Shown: one piece after another, positions 48,880 to 59,770 of the stretch
Position numbering within the stretch: the first letter of the stretch is position 1
How the letters are laid out: each line of letters begins with the position of its first letter
Assembly (NCBI GenBank): GCA_037176845.1
Contig: JAYKXP010000122.1
Coordinates: 62,001-126,000 of the forward strand
Direction: 5' to 3'
From: Paramarasmius palmivorus
Lineage: Eukaryota > Basidiomycota > Agaricomycetes > Agaricales > Marasmiaceae
DNA: 64,000 nt
Notes under the pieces: generated by a model
What the model was told of the DNA's origin: nothing
The model's database searches: none
The model's input: only the letters and a program-made list of their open reading frames with translations
Position numbers and translations under genes: made by a program

Positions 48880-50239
48880 CCCCTGGTGCAAAGATCAAAG
48901 ATGATACAAGTCCCCAGTGTCCCCGAATCGAGGCAATACCGTATTTGAGTATGATTGGAAAATGAATCGTTTCGAAGAGGGTGCACGAGCACCGCAACCC
49001 GAGTGGTGCTTCATGAGCTGTTGAGTGTGTCCCTCGATTTGTGCCTGCGATGGATGGCTCAATGTGAGACGATTCCATTTCACGTCACTATCGGTGCTCA
49101 ACTGCTGCATCAGCTCGGTTTACACCTGTAAATCTATCAGGCCATGGATTCAGCGACGGAACTCAGGGGTAGATAGAATCCGAATACTGCATGATCCAAC
49201 AGACAAAATTTAATAGATGAGAAGAGCAGCTAAGATGTGTGAGATGATGGGAGTCGATAAGTAAGAGAGTTCCGTCAGCTTATCTCTAGGATGACACTTT
49301 GCTTCTTGTACATTCTCTTCCATAATGCTCTGTACGATCTGCTATGCCACTTCCTCTCTTCGTCTCAAGAGTTTCCGCCTGTAAATCCATCCGTTCCCTT
49401 TCTCAGTCACAACAACCTCCACTTCATACCGTCGTTAGCAGTGCGAGATCCCAGCCTCAGCTCGGTCGGATGATGAGTTTAGATCTTATATTATGCCAAC
49501 AAAGACCGGCAATTTCGCGGAAATGGCGGTGATAGGGACTACTTCCTTGTCACTCACAAATTATCTTGTTGGCTGATATCCATCGAAGTTGTCAAACGAT
49601 TGCGGCACAACGATTCCTCAGCGCTCAGCCTTCAATTAATTCTTGATTAGTTCTTGATCGCTATGAATTACTCGAACACTGACTATTTCTATGTATTCAA
49701 AACTCTGCTTACCACAGTCATGTCACATCTGCCGTTTCAATCAGATTCGGTCCTGCTCTCCCTTTCACGTTCTTGTCGTTTCGTTCACTCTGAATGTACC
49801 AGTCGGACATAGTACGGCAATGCTTGAACTCCTTGCGGTCTTGTGTCAGGACGGCTCTTCTAGATTGATTCCTTATACATCATGCTTGGATATCTAGAAC
49901 TTGTGGGTAGCTTTGAGAAGGCATATCCTGAAAGAGATTTCCCCTGTCCCTTTTCAGATAGAGAAGCAGCGGTCTATTGTATCGCCTTCCAGATGCTGTT
50001 TTCCCACGATAGCGTATTGAAGATTTCAGGAGGTATGTGTTTAATTGTGCATCGACACATACCCCAAGGTTTCCTATCGTCACAAGAGTTGTGAATTCAC
50101 TCACTCGTTTGATACTTAGTTCAGTAGTCTTTGGGTGAAATATGTGTGACCCTTGAGCCGCGCGATCCTCAAGCTGATTACCACGATGTAATGAAGCCTG
50201 GTTATGCATTCCCTGTCAGACCCCCCAAAAAGAGATGTC
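48880..50239. other. Gene-poor stretch
   Basis: Frames such as 49880-50209 (-) and 49882-50094 (+) overlap and cannot be told apart; none is recognised. No repeat noted. Confidence 0.3.
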
Positions 50240-50339
50240 TGGTAAGACTGGGATTTGAACCCAGGCGGGATTTCTCCCATGAGAAGGGAAGCTTGCAAGA
50301 AACTTGAGTCACACGCCTTAACCGCTCGGCCATCTTACC
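50240..50339 (-). tRNA. tRNA-Leu(CAA) with intron
   Basis: On the minus strand the ends pair perfectly (GGTAAGA with TCTTACC), with discriminator A. The D-arm is GCCGAGCGGTTAAGGC, typical of leucine tRNAs. The T-arm CTGGG-TTCAAAT-CCCAG is perfect. The anticodon CAA lies at 50304-50306 in the context CTCAAG. The anticodon stem TGTGA closes only with TCATG further on (two wobbles), which implies an intron of about 19 nt (about 50284-50302) just after position 37, as in other fungal tRNA-Leu(CAA). A short variable arm (GGGA/TCCC) follows. Confidence 0.88.
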
Positions 50340-50890
50340 GTACGGTGAGCTTGCCCAACCCCTCGCATACGCGATGACGTTATTGGGGGTGCGTGCCACG
50401 ACTAACGACTGGATTTGTACCAGTTGCCGGCCGACGAGGAAATTTGATCCCGATTCTCGTGCGTCGTTGGACTCGGAGTTGATTGCCTAGGATATCTTTT
50501 GGCCAAGGAGTTCTATCGGTGTGTTCGATTGGGGATGACCGGATTCCGTACGCACCTCCAGGCTAAGTTGATTGAGCGCCAGACTACCCGCTGTTACCGC
50601 TGGGATGCAAACGTTACGTCGGTAAGCATTATACTAAACACCTAAAATTGGGTACCTAATTGATCAATGATTTATATAGCCTTGTCGTTTCCGGTCATCG
50701 CGCGGTCACCTATATGTTTCTCAGAGTCTGACAGCGACAGCTACATCATGGTTTGCGCTGAATCATCCCGTAATGATGGCCAGTAGTGGGCATTTCATCC
50801 ACAGGGTTACGCCTTGTGAGTTTGAAATCGAAATACGTCTATTTAAGCGGGCCATAAGGACAGACAACACATATTATATTTTCCCACTAC
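50340..50890. other. Intergenic
   Basis: Divergent spacer between the tRNA and A4. Nothing recognised. Confidence 0.4.
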
Positions 50891-52241
50891 ATGGCATTGG
50901 ATCCTAACGCCAGGATATTAGTGCAAATTACGCTCACTGCGGTACGAATGCTCCGGATCTGTGCTGTCTTTCAAGCTAACTCTTTTCAGGTGCAGTTTAT
51001 ATTTTATGGTACATGTTCTCATTTCTATCAAGACTCAGACATTGAGAGTCTTTCACAGGCATATATTGTGCATCTTTTGGCATAGCTGCACATATGTTGT
51101 CTAAACGGACGGTCTGTCGAATCGCGGCAATCTTGTTGTTTATTTTGGCCTCAGTTGACAACATAGCCTTCGTAGTTGTTGATGTTATGAATTGGTGTAG
51201 AAGGTACGTAATTCTCCGCTGGGTCTGCGTTTGTAGCAGGTTGATTGCAAGTAGCTGTCAGTCAAGAGAGACGACATTTGAACGCATGTACCAAGTGCAA
51301 TTCTACTTCACGTTGGCTTCAAGGTGATAACACCTTTTAGTTCTAAAAACTGCCGCTGAACCTTGCGCTAGTGCGGTTGCCGACGCCATCTTGGTAAGAT
51401 CACGAATTCGAACAACTCGAAGAATCTCAATGGGCATCAGCTATGGCGCTGCTACACGGTCTGGGGAAGAAGATGGAGCATCATCTTACTTCCCTGTGTA
51501 TTGTATCTCGGAAGTCACGGTACTCTGATAGCCAGCTTTGTGACTTATATTATCTCCTGACCCGTTACTTCAGCAACGACGTTCGCATTCACCGGCAGTA
51601 CCATGGAACAAGAGATCAATTTGTTGGAAGGAAACAAAGACGGATACAAACCCCTAGATGGCTTGATTATGGCCATACCTGCAGTGGCCATTGGTCTGAA
51701 CAATCTATTGACCTCTTCAATGATAGGTTTGCTAATTCTATTTACCACAAAACAACCTTAACCTACCTTGCAAAGCTTTCCGCGTCTTACGTATAAGCTC
51801 GGAGGCGGGGGACGAATTGGCTCCAAACACCTGCGACATGTATAGAACCATAGTATCGGTAACGTGAGCGCTGCATTGAGCATAATCCCGCGCGTTGATA
51901 CTGACTTTGATAGTTTGGAGTCAGGAATCATCTATTCGGCGTTTTTAACCGTGCCTGCCGCAATAGTAATTGCCCTTTGTTGGTCGGCTCCGAATCTAGA
52001 GGAATTTTTTATTCAGACGCAAATCGTCAAAGTTTTGACTCGTGCCTGGCCCTCAGTTGCGGTATCATTTGATTTGATTGTTATTGGATTCACTAATGGA
52101 TCTTGAGCATAGGGAATTGCTTCAACCATTATCATCGTACGTGTTACCGTTGGAAGTACTACAAGGGATGGAGAAGTGGCTCTGATGCCGGAGACACATC
52201 AGGCCTTGAATCAAAGCTTTTCATCTACTGCATTAGCTTAG
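50891..52241 (+). CDS. Multi-pass membrane protein, family A (A4)
   Basis: Starts ALDPNARILVQITLTA, then the tiny exon VQFIFYG, IYCASFGIAAHMLSKR and a helix ILLFILASVDNIAFVVVDVMNWC (about 51130-51200). LWRCYTVWGRRWSIILLP (about 51440-51500) is the hallmark. Then AVAIGLNNLLTSSMIG (about 51675-51725), AFRVLRISSEAG, LESGIIYSAFLTVPAAIVIALCW (about 51918-51985), VLTRAWPSVA and GIASTIIIVRVTVG (about 52112), stop TAG 52239-52241. The ExxAG block replaces the MSREI motif of A1 and A3, showing divergence. All joins use GT/AG introns. Confidence 0.66.
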
Positions 52242-53178
52242 TTGACTAAAGGAAAACCTCGGCGAAGTCATCAATGACAGATGTCAGGTATTGCATACGA
52301 AACCATGTACTGCGTTGTACGCTGATGTACATACCACTTTTGCCGGAAGGACATGAAAGATTACATTCAATCAAGTGCCGGTGAATATTCTTGTCGCCAG
52401 TGACGTACAATCCGAGTCCCGAGAAGCGAAGGGAGTCATTCGCACGGTCACGGTAGAGAATGAACGCTGGGAAGATGAACTCATAGAAGTAAGACGGGAT
52501 GCTCCAGAATTCCATCACTGGATGAGGCATCATATGGCGAAGAATGAAACTCTAGTCAAGGAAAAGCGGGAAATGATTTGGAGCAAGAGAATAGCGAAAA
52601 GAAAAAGATGGCGAGTCGTACAAGGAAGGTTTTGGAGGTTTCAGAAACCAAAATGAGAAACAGATGAAGGAATGTCTATCTGGCCTCGAGATCGCGCTGA
52701 GAGCCAAGATTAACTAGCAGTACCACTTGGTGATAGACCTGACGAAAGGAAACGAGGAGCTGGAGCAAACGAATGTGATATTGAAAGGTCAATCGAAGAT
52801 AGCTTAGGTCAACAAACTGGTAACTATGCGAGTCGAGAGAGAAGTGGATGATGCTCGTTGATGGACTTAGAGCCGGGATTCTTATGCTTGAGCGATTCAT
52901 GACTGATACGATGCATACTAATACTTAACCAATGTATTTTCTTGGTAGCATACCCCATTAACGATACGGAGAAGTAATGGTAGTAGAAAATTGAGGCATC
53001 AGATACACGATACAGTAGAAACTATATTAGAAGGAGGCTTCGATTGTGTCTACACAATCAATCATCAGTTTGTTGTCGGAATTACTGTACTGGTTCGGAG
53101 ACATCCCACCAAGTCATGCTTGCGATTAGCTGGCTGTGATCATATCAGTATCTAAATCCAACAATGAATCTTTTGCAC
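52242..53178. other. Intergenic; possible exon of an unknown gene
   Basis: A frame at 52375-52656 (+, 93 codons) is Glu/Arg/Lys-rich and ends KRWRVVQGRFWRFQKPK. A coiled-coil-like stretch follows near 52740-52800 but is interrupted by a stop. It may be a decayed gene. Nothing else. Confidence 0.3.
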
Positions 53179-53785
53179 TTACTGTTCTTCGTTCCAATTC
53201 CTCTGTGTGCTGCTGCAAGGCTTATGATGCCCACTGCACGGCTGGATGAGTCCACCCTTGTAGTACAGGACCTCCTCCTTGACACTTGTATGACGCGTCT
53301 TATGCAACGGCTTCAGCGGGTCGAACATACTTCGAGGTTCCTTCTCGCCACAACACTCGAACCGAAATTTATCCTCAACCCTTACGGGCACATGCTCCAT
53401 CCTACAAGCCTCTCTCGTGTTTTCGATTTCCAAAAAAAAGTTATGGCATCGAGCGCAGTGCTTTTGTCTACCCTCGTTTGCCTGATCGATAGCTCTTTGA
53501 ACGCGGGTTGTGTCAACGACGTTCGAAGCTGTGAGTATGGCGAAGAGATTCGAGCAGTCGTCTTCGGAGAGGTTATGACGATCAAGGCCTTGGAGAATGG
53601 ATGAAATGATAAAATTTGGGTTTTCGTTGTTCAGGACGTAAGCAAGTCGCCGACCGATATCTGATTGAGGCTGGGGAAATTGAGATGAAGGTGGTTCGTG
53701 GTAGTATTCCTCGCTCGAAATCCTGTGGAGTGGTTAATATAAGTGATAACGGGTGAAAAGAGAGCGAGACATACTCGTTTTCCAT
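53179..53785 (-). CDS. Small protein with Cys/His zinc-binding cluster
   Basis: Two exons on the minus strand. The ATG at 53785 opens MENEISSEEYYHEPPSS after splicing the intron at about 53777-53726 (GTATGT … CACAG), which joins a split Glu codon. The frame then stays open for about 180 codons to the TAA at 53179, although other frames on both strands look longer. Helical middle: IGRRLAYVLNNENPNFIISSILQGLDRHNLSEDD region. The C-terminal half holds CARCHNFFL, a Cys and a C…MEH pair, FECCGEKEP and CSGHHKPC, a C2H/CC/CxxHxxC pattern expected to bind zinc. A TATA box at 53861-53866 sits about 76 nt upstream, arguing for this start rather than the upstream ATG at 53896. Cellular role unknown; nucleic-acid or protein binding is possible. 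Confidence 0.62.
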
Positions 53786-53860
53786 GAGAGCTTGAATGTG
53801 AGCGAACAAGGACGGTAGTGGTGATGATTGGTTGAGAGAAAGGCTGGCGTGTACGGTTCT

Positions 53861-53866
53861 TATATA
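53861..53866 (-). promoter_or_regulatory. TATA box
   Basis: TATATA (GGGTATATAAG on the minus strand) upstream of the zinc-binding small protein gene starting at 53785. Confidence 0.45.
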
Positions 53867-53896
53867 CCCTTCCGTGGTAGCCACTCTACCCATCAT

Positions 53897-55682
53897 CCTT
53901 TGTTAGTTATGTAGTTATCACATAGTACGGTAATAGCAAACAAAAGAAACCTTGATGACGAAGACAAAGGGAGGTTATCCTGTATGAAAGGATCGAGATC
54001 GACAATTGCCCTTTGAGGAGACAATGAGTTGATAAGTGAAATAGTGTACGGAAAGCAAGTGGCTCAAAAGACGATAGTTCATTGAGACACGGCGGGGATT
54101 AACCTTTCAAAGAAAAGAAAAGAGGGCCAATGTACGATTGTCTTTCAAGAACAACCTGTTCTCTGATCTGGAGTCGGATGATCAAGTTTCCGAGTCGCAA
54201 TAGGGGCCTTTGAGAAGAACCAGGAACTCCAATAAAGGTTGTTCGGTGCGTCACAGGGGAATCTGTCAGTCGGAGCAGCACAATGAGTACCTGTTCCCAT
54301 GGAGATCACGCTTGACAGCGTACCCTAAGTCTTCCATAAGCTTTGCTTGAGAGTATGGACCCGACTGGACCACAATATTGAAGATGCACGACCAACACAT
54401 GAGAAATGGTCGATCGAGCATCACAAGATACCCTTGCAATATCTGACATAATGTTCCGTGGAAAAAGCACCTCCAAGACAGTTTTACGCATCTTGATGTA
54501 GCGTGTATTTGACTACCTCAAGCTAGAGGCGAGCGTTTCGGTAGGGACAAGTCGGCAGGGGGTAGGGAATCATTCCTTGGCCAAGAACGTGCGGACATTT
54601 TGGAACCATACCATTGAAATGCATGCAGAAAAGTGAGATAGTCAATTTATTGACTACGAAAGAACATGGTATACGCGACAGACTGAGATACAAGGATAAA
54701 CCGGATTTTAGGTCACGTGATGTGTTCGAATCGGCAAAGGTCACAAGTGGAATGGACGTGCGAAGTGGGGAGTGGTGAAGGGTGGCCAACAAAGTTTATA
54801 AGATGGTTACGGTCTAGAGTAGCGTTGGTCAAACAAGTTGCAGACTCCTGAAGCGCAGGCTCCATACCTTCCGCAATCACATTTATTCGACTTTTAGTCG
54901 TACTGCTCTCCCCCGCGATTCTACGACTCTCATTCTTGTTCCAGAAACCGCTTATCCATCCAAAATCCTACTGATCGTCGAAAGATACCGGCCACTACCC
55001 ATAACTACCCAAGCAGCCGCCAGGGCAGGTGTATCATTGTTGGGAAGCTAAAGAGGACCGCTGGAATGTCCAATAATGGATAGGCGGCTATATAATCGGG
55101 AACCCTGCACTAGTCGATCAAGAACTTGCAAGATGGTCTGCTTGCTCCATCGTCTAGAGTACAACGGTATTGAAGGCCTTTGTGGACTTGCCGAGGACTT
55201 GCTGACGGACCACGGTCGGATTTGCGGAATGGTTGGTATGCTGGCAAGAAGGGAGGAAAACTGTAGCGGGTAATCGGAAGAGGCATTTTTAAGTGCATTA
55301 CTTTGTCCTTGAAGCATGAAGCGTCATTGAGCAGGGAGAGCGTGGATATTTGAGTCGGCATTGTGGTTGATCAAGTTGAAGAAGCGAAAACGTGACATAA
55401 CGCTGTGCTAGAGTAAGCAACGTGACCTATCTAGTACGTAACGATTTGTTTCTTACTTTTTTACCGTCATTACTGAATGGGCTTTGGTTCGTCTCCCTTG
55501 CATCCTTCCTGCTGAGGTGAGTCATCATGTTATCTCTTCTAGGTAAATCCCCTAACTCAAGTCCCAAGATACCTCCCCAGATCCCGCGACTCCAAAAGTG
55601 ACCATCCCTTCCATCACACAAGACTCACATTCCCCTCTTCTCTGCACAGCAACAAACAGCACATTCGTTCTCTACCGCCATC
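53897..55682. other. Gene-poor stretch
   Basis: Several overlapping frames of 60-90 codons on both strands (54099-54491, 54523-54792, 55048-55361), none recognised and none extended by clear splice sites. Confidence 0.3.
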
Positions 55683-55858
55683 ATGACCGACACCCACGAC
55701 TACGATAGACTCCTCAGCTCACCTTCACCCGCGGAGGAGCTCGTTATCCATCACAAAGCCCTCAGGATAACGGCGGCGAAACCCAAAGTAACTGATCTTC
55801 TCGATGCATGCTCTACGATGAGTGCTGGAGCTCCGATAAATACCTATATCAGTCAGTG
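55683..55858 (+). pseudogene. 5' exon of an unknown gene, cut off by B4
   Basis: The ATG at 55683 follows a CT-rich leader with ACCGCCATC context, typical of a real fungal start. It encodes about 58 residues (MTDTHDYDRLLSSPSPAEE…) and ends at a GTAAGC donor (55860). Beyond this the DNA is the antisense of the family B gene B4, so no second exon can be found. I do not recognise the protein. Either a truncated gene or one whose remaining exons were displaced. Confidence 0.4.
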
Positions 55859-55869
55859 TAAGCCAATAT

Positions 55870-56877
55870 CAAATCATGACGAGCGGTACTGTATCCATAT
55901 GTACCAGTATTGTTGTGTATATCACACCGCTCTCGAGAATGAGCGCCAATCGCTTCTCATACTGTGCAGTGTCACTACCTGCATTGAGGTACTCCCGCAC
56001 TGCTTTACGATGCAACCTGTGCAAGGGAAGCTCTTAATTAGTAGATGGGTCAAGGCGGGAGTTCTTATATTACCATGAGTAGCGCCACAGTGATAGCGCC
56101 ACAGTGATAGCGCCACAGTGATAGCGCTGTCGCGATGCTTGTACACACAGTCAGTGTGTAGGTGGTGATCTCGGCGGGCATGCACTTGTGTTTTGGATGC
56201 TTGTCAACCCCTAGGAAACAACCAAGTAGTCCGATGTTTGTCACTGAAATTTTTGATGCCTCAGTATGAGAAATTTGAGTAGAGAAGCACATACATCCCG
56301 TCAACGATAACAATAGACCTAGTAGAACAATTATCCTTCTCTTGCCTTTCCAAAGCACGATTGCTCGCCAAACCATAATGGTGTCACCTATGAAAGACTA
56401 CGTTGACGCGTATAAGCCATTCCTCAGCTATGCGGGAATAGCACTTACGTTCAGGTGAAGAACAGCGGACAGCAGGCTGTTAACGATTTGTGCCCTCATT
56501 CTCGGTTTCGCAAAATCTCCCGCAAGGACTCCTGCCGTGATATGCTCCAAGCGAAAGATACTAATGGTGTAAATGACGGCTGGAGCCACTGATAGAATCA
56601 GCATGGTAATTGTTAACACCAGTAACAAGAGTCTTGCCCGCGAAGGTGTCATATTCGGAGAAAATGGGACACAGGCAAATAATCACCCACTAGATGATTA
56701 TGAATACGCATAGGAGAATAAATTGTGCGCCTGTGGAGTATTTGTTAGCTTTCAGCTTATAATTAGGCACAGTTTACACAAACCGAACGATACCGCAGAT
56801 ATCAGGACCGCAATACCAGTGAAAGCTGCATCTCGTCCAGTAGAGAGCAATGTTTTGTTGACGTCGGAGGACCCCAT
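55870..56877 (-). pseudogene. Family B membrane protein, 3'-truncated (B4)
   Basis: ATG 56877 opens GSSDVNKTLLSTGRD; then AQFILLCVFII, LLLLVLTITMLILSVAPAVIY (about 56630-56565), FIGDTIMVWRAIVLWKGKRR (about 56400-56340), IIVLLGLLLSLTG, NIGLLGCFLGVDKHPKHKC, TYTLTVCTSIATALSLW, then LHRKAVREYL and LALILESGVIYTTILV (about 55950-55910). The final exons present in B1-B3 (last helix, VFLEKSVWD) are missing: the sequence runs into the antisense of the + exon at 55683. A 14-bp tandem repeat (56081-56127) sits in the exon end after CTSIATALSLW, where B1-B3 read WYYTW. Likely a non-functional copy. Confidence 0.6.
56081..56127. repeat. 14-bp minisatellite inside B4
   Basis: Three full units of AGCGCCACAGTGAT (56081-56094, 56095-56108, 56109-56122) plus a partial fourth. 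The unit length is not a multiple of three, so copy-number change shifts the frame. Confidence 0.85.
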
Positions 56878-57543
56878 ATTGGATATAGCTTTGGCCTAAA
56901 TACGGTATTTATATGGGTCTTGGGATAGCCTCAAATCAATCAGTACCACGCACCTTGACAATGGAAGTTTATTGATTTAAAGATGATCTAGTAATCAGTC
57001 GTATGGTCAATAACATAGCAACCTTGATTACGCAGTCGCGCAGTAAGATGATGATAATCCAGGTTCGCATATGGCAAAATGGTGGTTTTTACGTTTCGAG
57101 AAATTTCCCTGTATGACCTGGAAAAGGAAACAAGTATCAGCTACTTTGTTACCTACCTAGGTGTATTCAAGAGCCATTGAGCACCTCGCAATGATTCCCA
57201 CACATCACAATCCTCAACAGGGAGGCACTGATGCTTCGATCAGTCCAAACTTGCGAGGATCATCATTGTTTTCCCGTTTTTTTTTTCACAATTACAGTTG
57301 ATATGAGCGCTTCTGCGGACCGGGTCGCTGTTCTAGATCTGGAAGTGTGCAAGGCTGTGAACTGCTATCAATAGATAATATACGAATATCAGGCGGTAAC
57401 AGAGTCCAGCCTAAGACGGTAAGAGCAGTGTGGGACATAATGCTGATACAATCCCCCAAATCACTGCTTCTTCTCTATCCTTGACTGCATTGGGAAGTCT
57501 TCCCTTGCCCTGTTCTGGTTGTCCGATTCGACTGTCCGTCGTC
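56878..57543. other. Intergenic
   Basis: A T-run at about 57277-57287. No gene recognised. Confidence 0.4.
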
Positions 57544-58190
57544 TCACACAGACTTGTGTAGAAATACGATGTCAACGAATAGAGTTGGGCGCCCTAGTTA
57601 GACGAGTAAGAGAATCGAACACAAGGTGCTTTAAACCTACCACGATCCCGAGACAGAACGACACGGACATAAGGATGGTAGCTGAGAGACCCAATGGACC
57701 CGAATCTCTTGTGTTGCAACGACTGTCGCCCCTCCTGCAAAGAGCTAAGTGCTTGAACATTCAGTCCCATTGGTGACGATGAATTCGGTATGAAAATGCA
57801 CCAATATCATGGTAGATATCACACCACTTTCGAGGATGAGCACCAGCACCTTCTCCTGCCGTCCAGCGCGACTATCTGGGCCAAGATACTCACGAACCGC
57901 CTTTCGATGCAGTCTGGAAGAGAAGTGTATTAGCGGTGGTTGTATTGGCGAGGGATTTTGTGTTACCAGGTCTAATATGAAAATGCGGTTGTTGGAATAT
58001 GTGTACACAAGTTGAGCATATAGGCGAGAAGTATCCCAGGTTCACCCTTTGTCGTTGAGCCGATGGCTAGATAACACGCCATCATGCCAAAACTTGATGC
58101 TGAATAGTCTATTCAGTCACAATGCCATTCATAGAGAGTTCGAGCAAGGCTTACCTCCTGTCATAGATAGAGATGTCAAGGAGTGATGAA
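57544..58190 (-). pseudogene. Family B membrane protein relic (B5)
   Basis: Only the C-terminal half of a family B gene remains. Recognisable blocks on the minus strand: MMACYLAIG (about 58085), LNLCTHIPTTAFSY then an in-frame TAG (57972-57974) just before the TW that precedes the intron in sister genes, LHRKAVREYLG (about 57900), VLVLILESGVISTMILV (about 57850-57800), a shifted segment near 57720-57690, LSATILMSVSFCLGIV and VDIVFLHKSV followed by TGA (57544-57546) where the sisters have the Trp of SVWD. Two stops and a frame shift make this a pseudogene. Confidence 0.65.
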
Positions 58191-58458
58191 CAATAATCTG
58201 TCAGCGTACAGGCTCTCGTTCAAGACAAAAATGATCGATACATTAAGATGAATCTGGAGCTTGAAAAATGTTACGCTAAGACATTGAAGAGAAAACGAAA
58301 AGATGAGCTAGAACAACTAAAGAACAACCACGAGCTATCGAGGATGTGCGTGTTAACTGTCGGTTTGAGTTCAGTCACAGGTATTACGTTATTGCGTCGT
58401 ACTACGTCCGGAGCTCCACAACTTTTCCTATGTTTTTTTTTCTGGGCAAACTCTTGCC
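58191..58458. other. Intergenic; short coiled-coil-like frame
   Basis: The frame 58248-58350 (+) encodes a Lys/Glu-rich helix (LEKCYAKTLKRKRKDELEQL); it may be a remnant like that near 52740. Not assignable. Confidence 0.25.
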
Positions 58459-58775
58459 CTGAGGGCTAACCTCCTTTAGATGCCGGTGATTTAGTGTGTA
58501 TTTATACTAAGGCCTCTAAATCCCTCCGTGGCAGTCTGATCGTCTTCAAGAAAGCTCCGCCCATCGCGGATGGTCCTAGTTCCTCGCCTTCTTACTCGGT
58601 GTAGTACCATACGAGAATTTCTAGCACAGGATTGGTGAATAATCTTTGCTATCTACTTAGTACCGGAGGTTACTTAAGAACGTAAAGAGGTCCATACTGG
58701 CTTTGATATGTCCCGGAGATAGCGAGTACTGAAATGGACGGATCACGATTTGCGTCGGCCGACGCGGCAGCCGAT
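58459..58775 (+). repeat. Degenerate direct repeat, copy 1
   Basis: Shares spaced blocks with 59771-60085: GGGCTAACCT/GGCTCTAACCT, GCCGGTGA, CCGCCCATCGCGGA, TTACTCGG, CGGAGATAGCG and GGATCACGATTTGCGTCGGCC. Sequence between blocks has drifted. No coding potential. Probably an old dispersed or segmental repeat. Confidence 0.55.
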
Positions 58776-59247
58776 CATATTTTAAGGCAGGGCTTTGGTT
58801 TTCGTTCAAACTCGTCCATAGTATAGGCGTGGACCCTGCACTAGGCCCGGTTTGTCTGACATGGGCTCTCGCTCTACTCCCGGTTTCTGCCCATTCAATA
58901 TTAGATAGTTATGCAGAATATTTCCGTCGAACACGGAACTTCCATCACCGATGCATCATCGCTCGGTAGATCCGCGGTTACAATCGTCCATGATTAGCGT
59001 ACAACGCCCGAGGTGGTTCGGTATGTACGCGGCTACTGTAACATTCAATATCATCAAGTTGTTTTTACCGCGGTGCGATTTGCGGAGAGTTGTCGTTGTG
59101 GCATAGTGCATGCGCAGTGGTCTCAGCAAACAAATGCAAGCTACAATGAGACTTGTATTCGAAGGTAGTCGGATCATTCAACTTGAAGTGGACGCTATAT
59201 CCTCCTGTTCAGACTGGACTGAAGCGCATATATAGAGGGTGGAAACT
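58776..59247. other. Unassigned sequence between repeats
   Basis: No recognisable gene; frames are short. Confidence 0.35.
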
Positions 59248-59726
59248 TTACAGCCATTTGAAGAACTTAGGGCGGGCACAATTTTTCCCGCGCGAGCTGA
59301 TGGCACCTTCCAAACGTATCTTCCGCCTGCATCTTCCCATCAAAATGTCTAAGCGAGGTAGCTGAAGCCTCATAAACGGTCCCTTTGTACACCTCAACCA
59401 CTCCAGTGTATTCCCAACTGCCCCTGAGGGATTTTGGACACACTTCTCGAGATTTTCCAAAGCTATCTCTGATGTTGGTACGGCTAATGCATGAATTTCC
59501 AAATATGGAAATTCACTTTGACCCAACAAACGGACGCCATATTGACATTCTTGAACTAAGAGCCCATCAATGACTGGACGAGAGAAAGATAGAAGTCGAG
59601 GAATGATTAAATGAGGCTGAAGACAGTTGGAAGATGCCTCGGCTAACGCTCGGAAGATTGCCTTGGAACATTGATCAAGGTTGCGCGCGAACCCGGCCCC
59701 GCCCTAAGTTCTTCAAATGGCTGTAA
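59248..59726. mobile_element. Element bounded by a perfect 29-bp inverted repeat
   Basis: 59248-59276 (TTACAGCCATTTGAAGAACT…) is the exact reverse complement of 59698-59726. Imperfect complementarity extends inwards for about 90 more bases on each side (blocks such as ATCTTCCG, GCATCTTCC, AGCCTCAT). This gives a stem of over 100 bp with a loop of roughly 230 bp. It could be a MITE or an inverted duplication; no target-site duplication is evident. The open frames inside (59248-59529 minus) read across the repeat and are not credible genes. Confidence 0.65.
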
Positions 59727-59770
59727 TTATTCAAACTAGAATTGGATGTGACCGACCCTCACACTGCTTT

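Noticed and set aside
53164..53604. 146-codon plus-strand frame with a signal-like start
   Set aside because: Antisense to the spliced zinc-cluster gene, whose Cys/His pattern, intron and TATA box are better support.
59248..59529. Minus frame of 93 codons
   Set aside because: It reads through one arm of the inverted-repeat element and shows no protein features.
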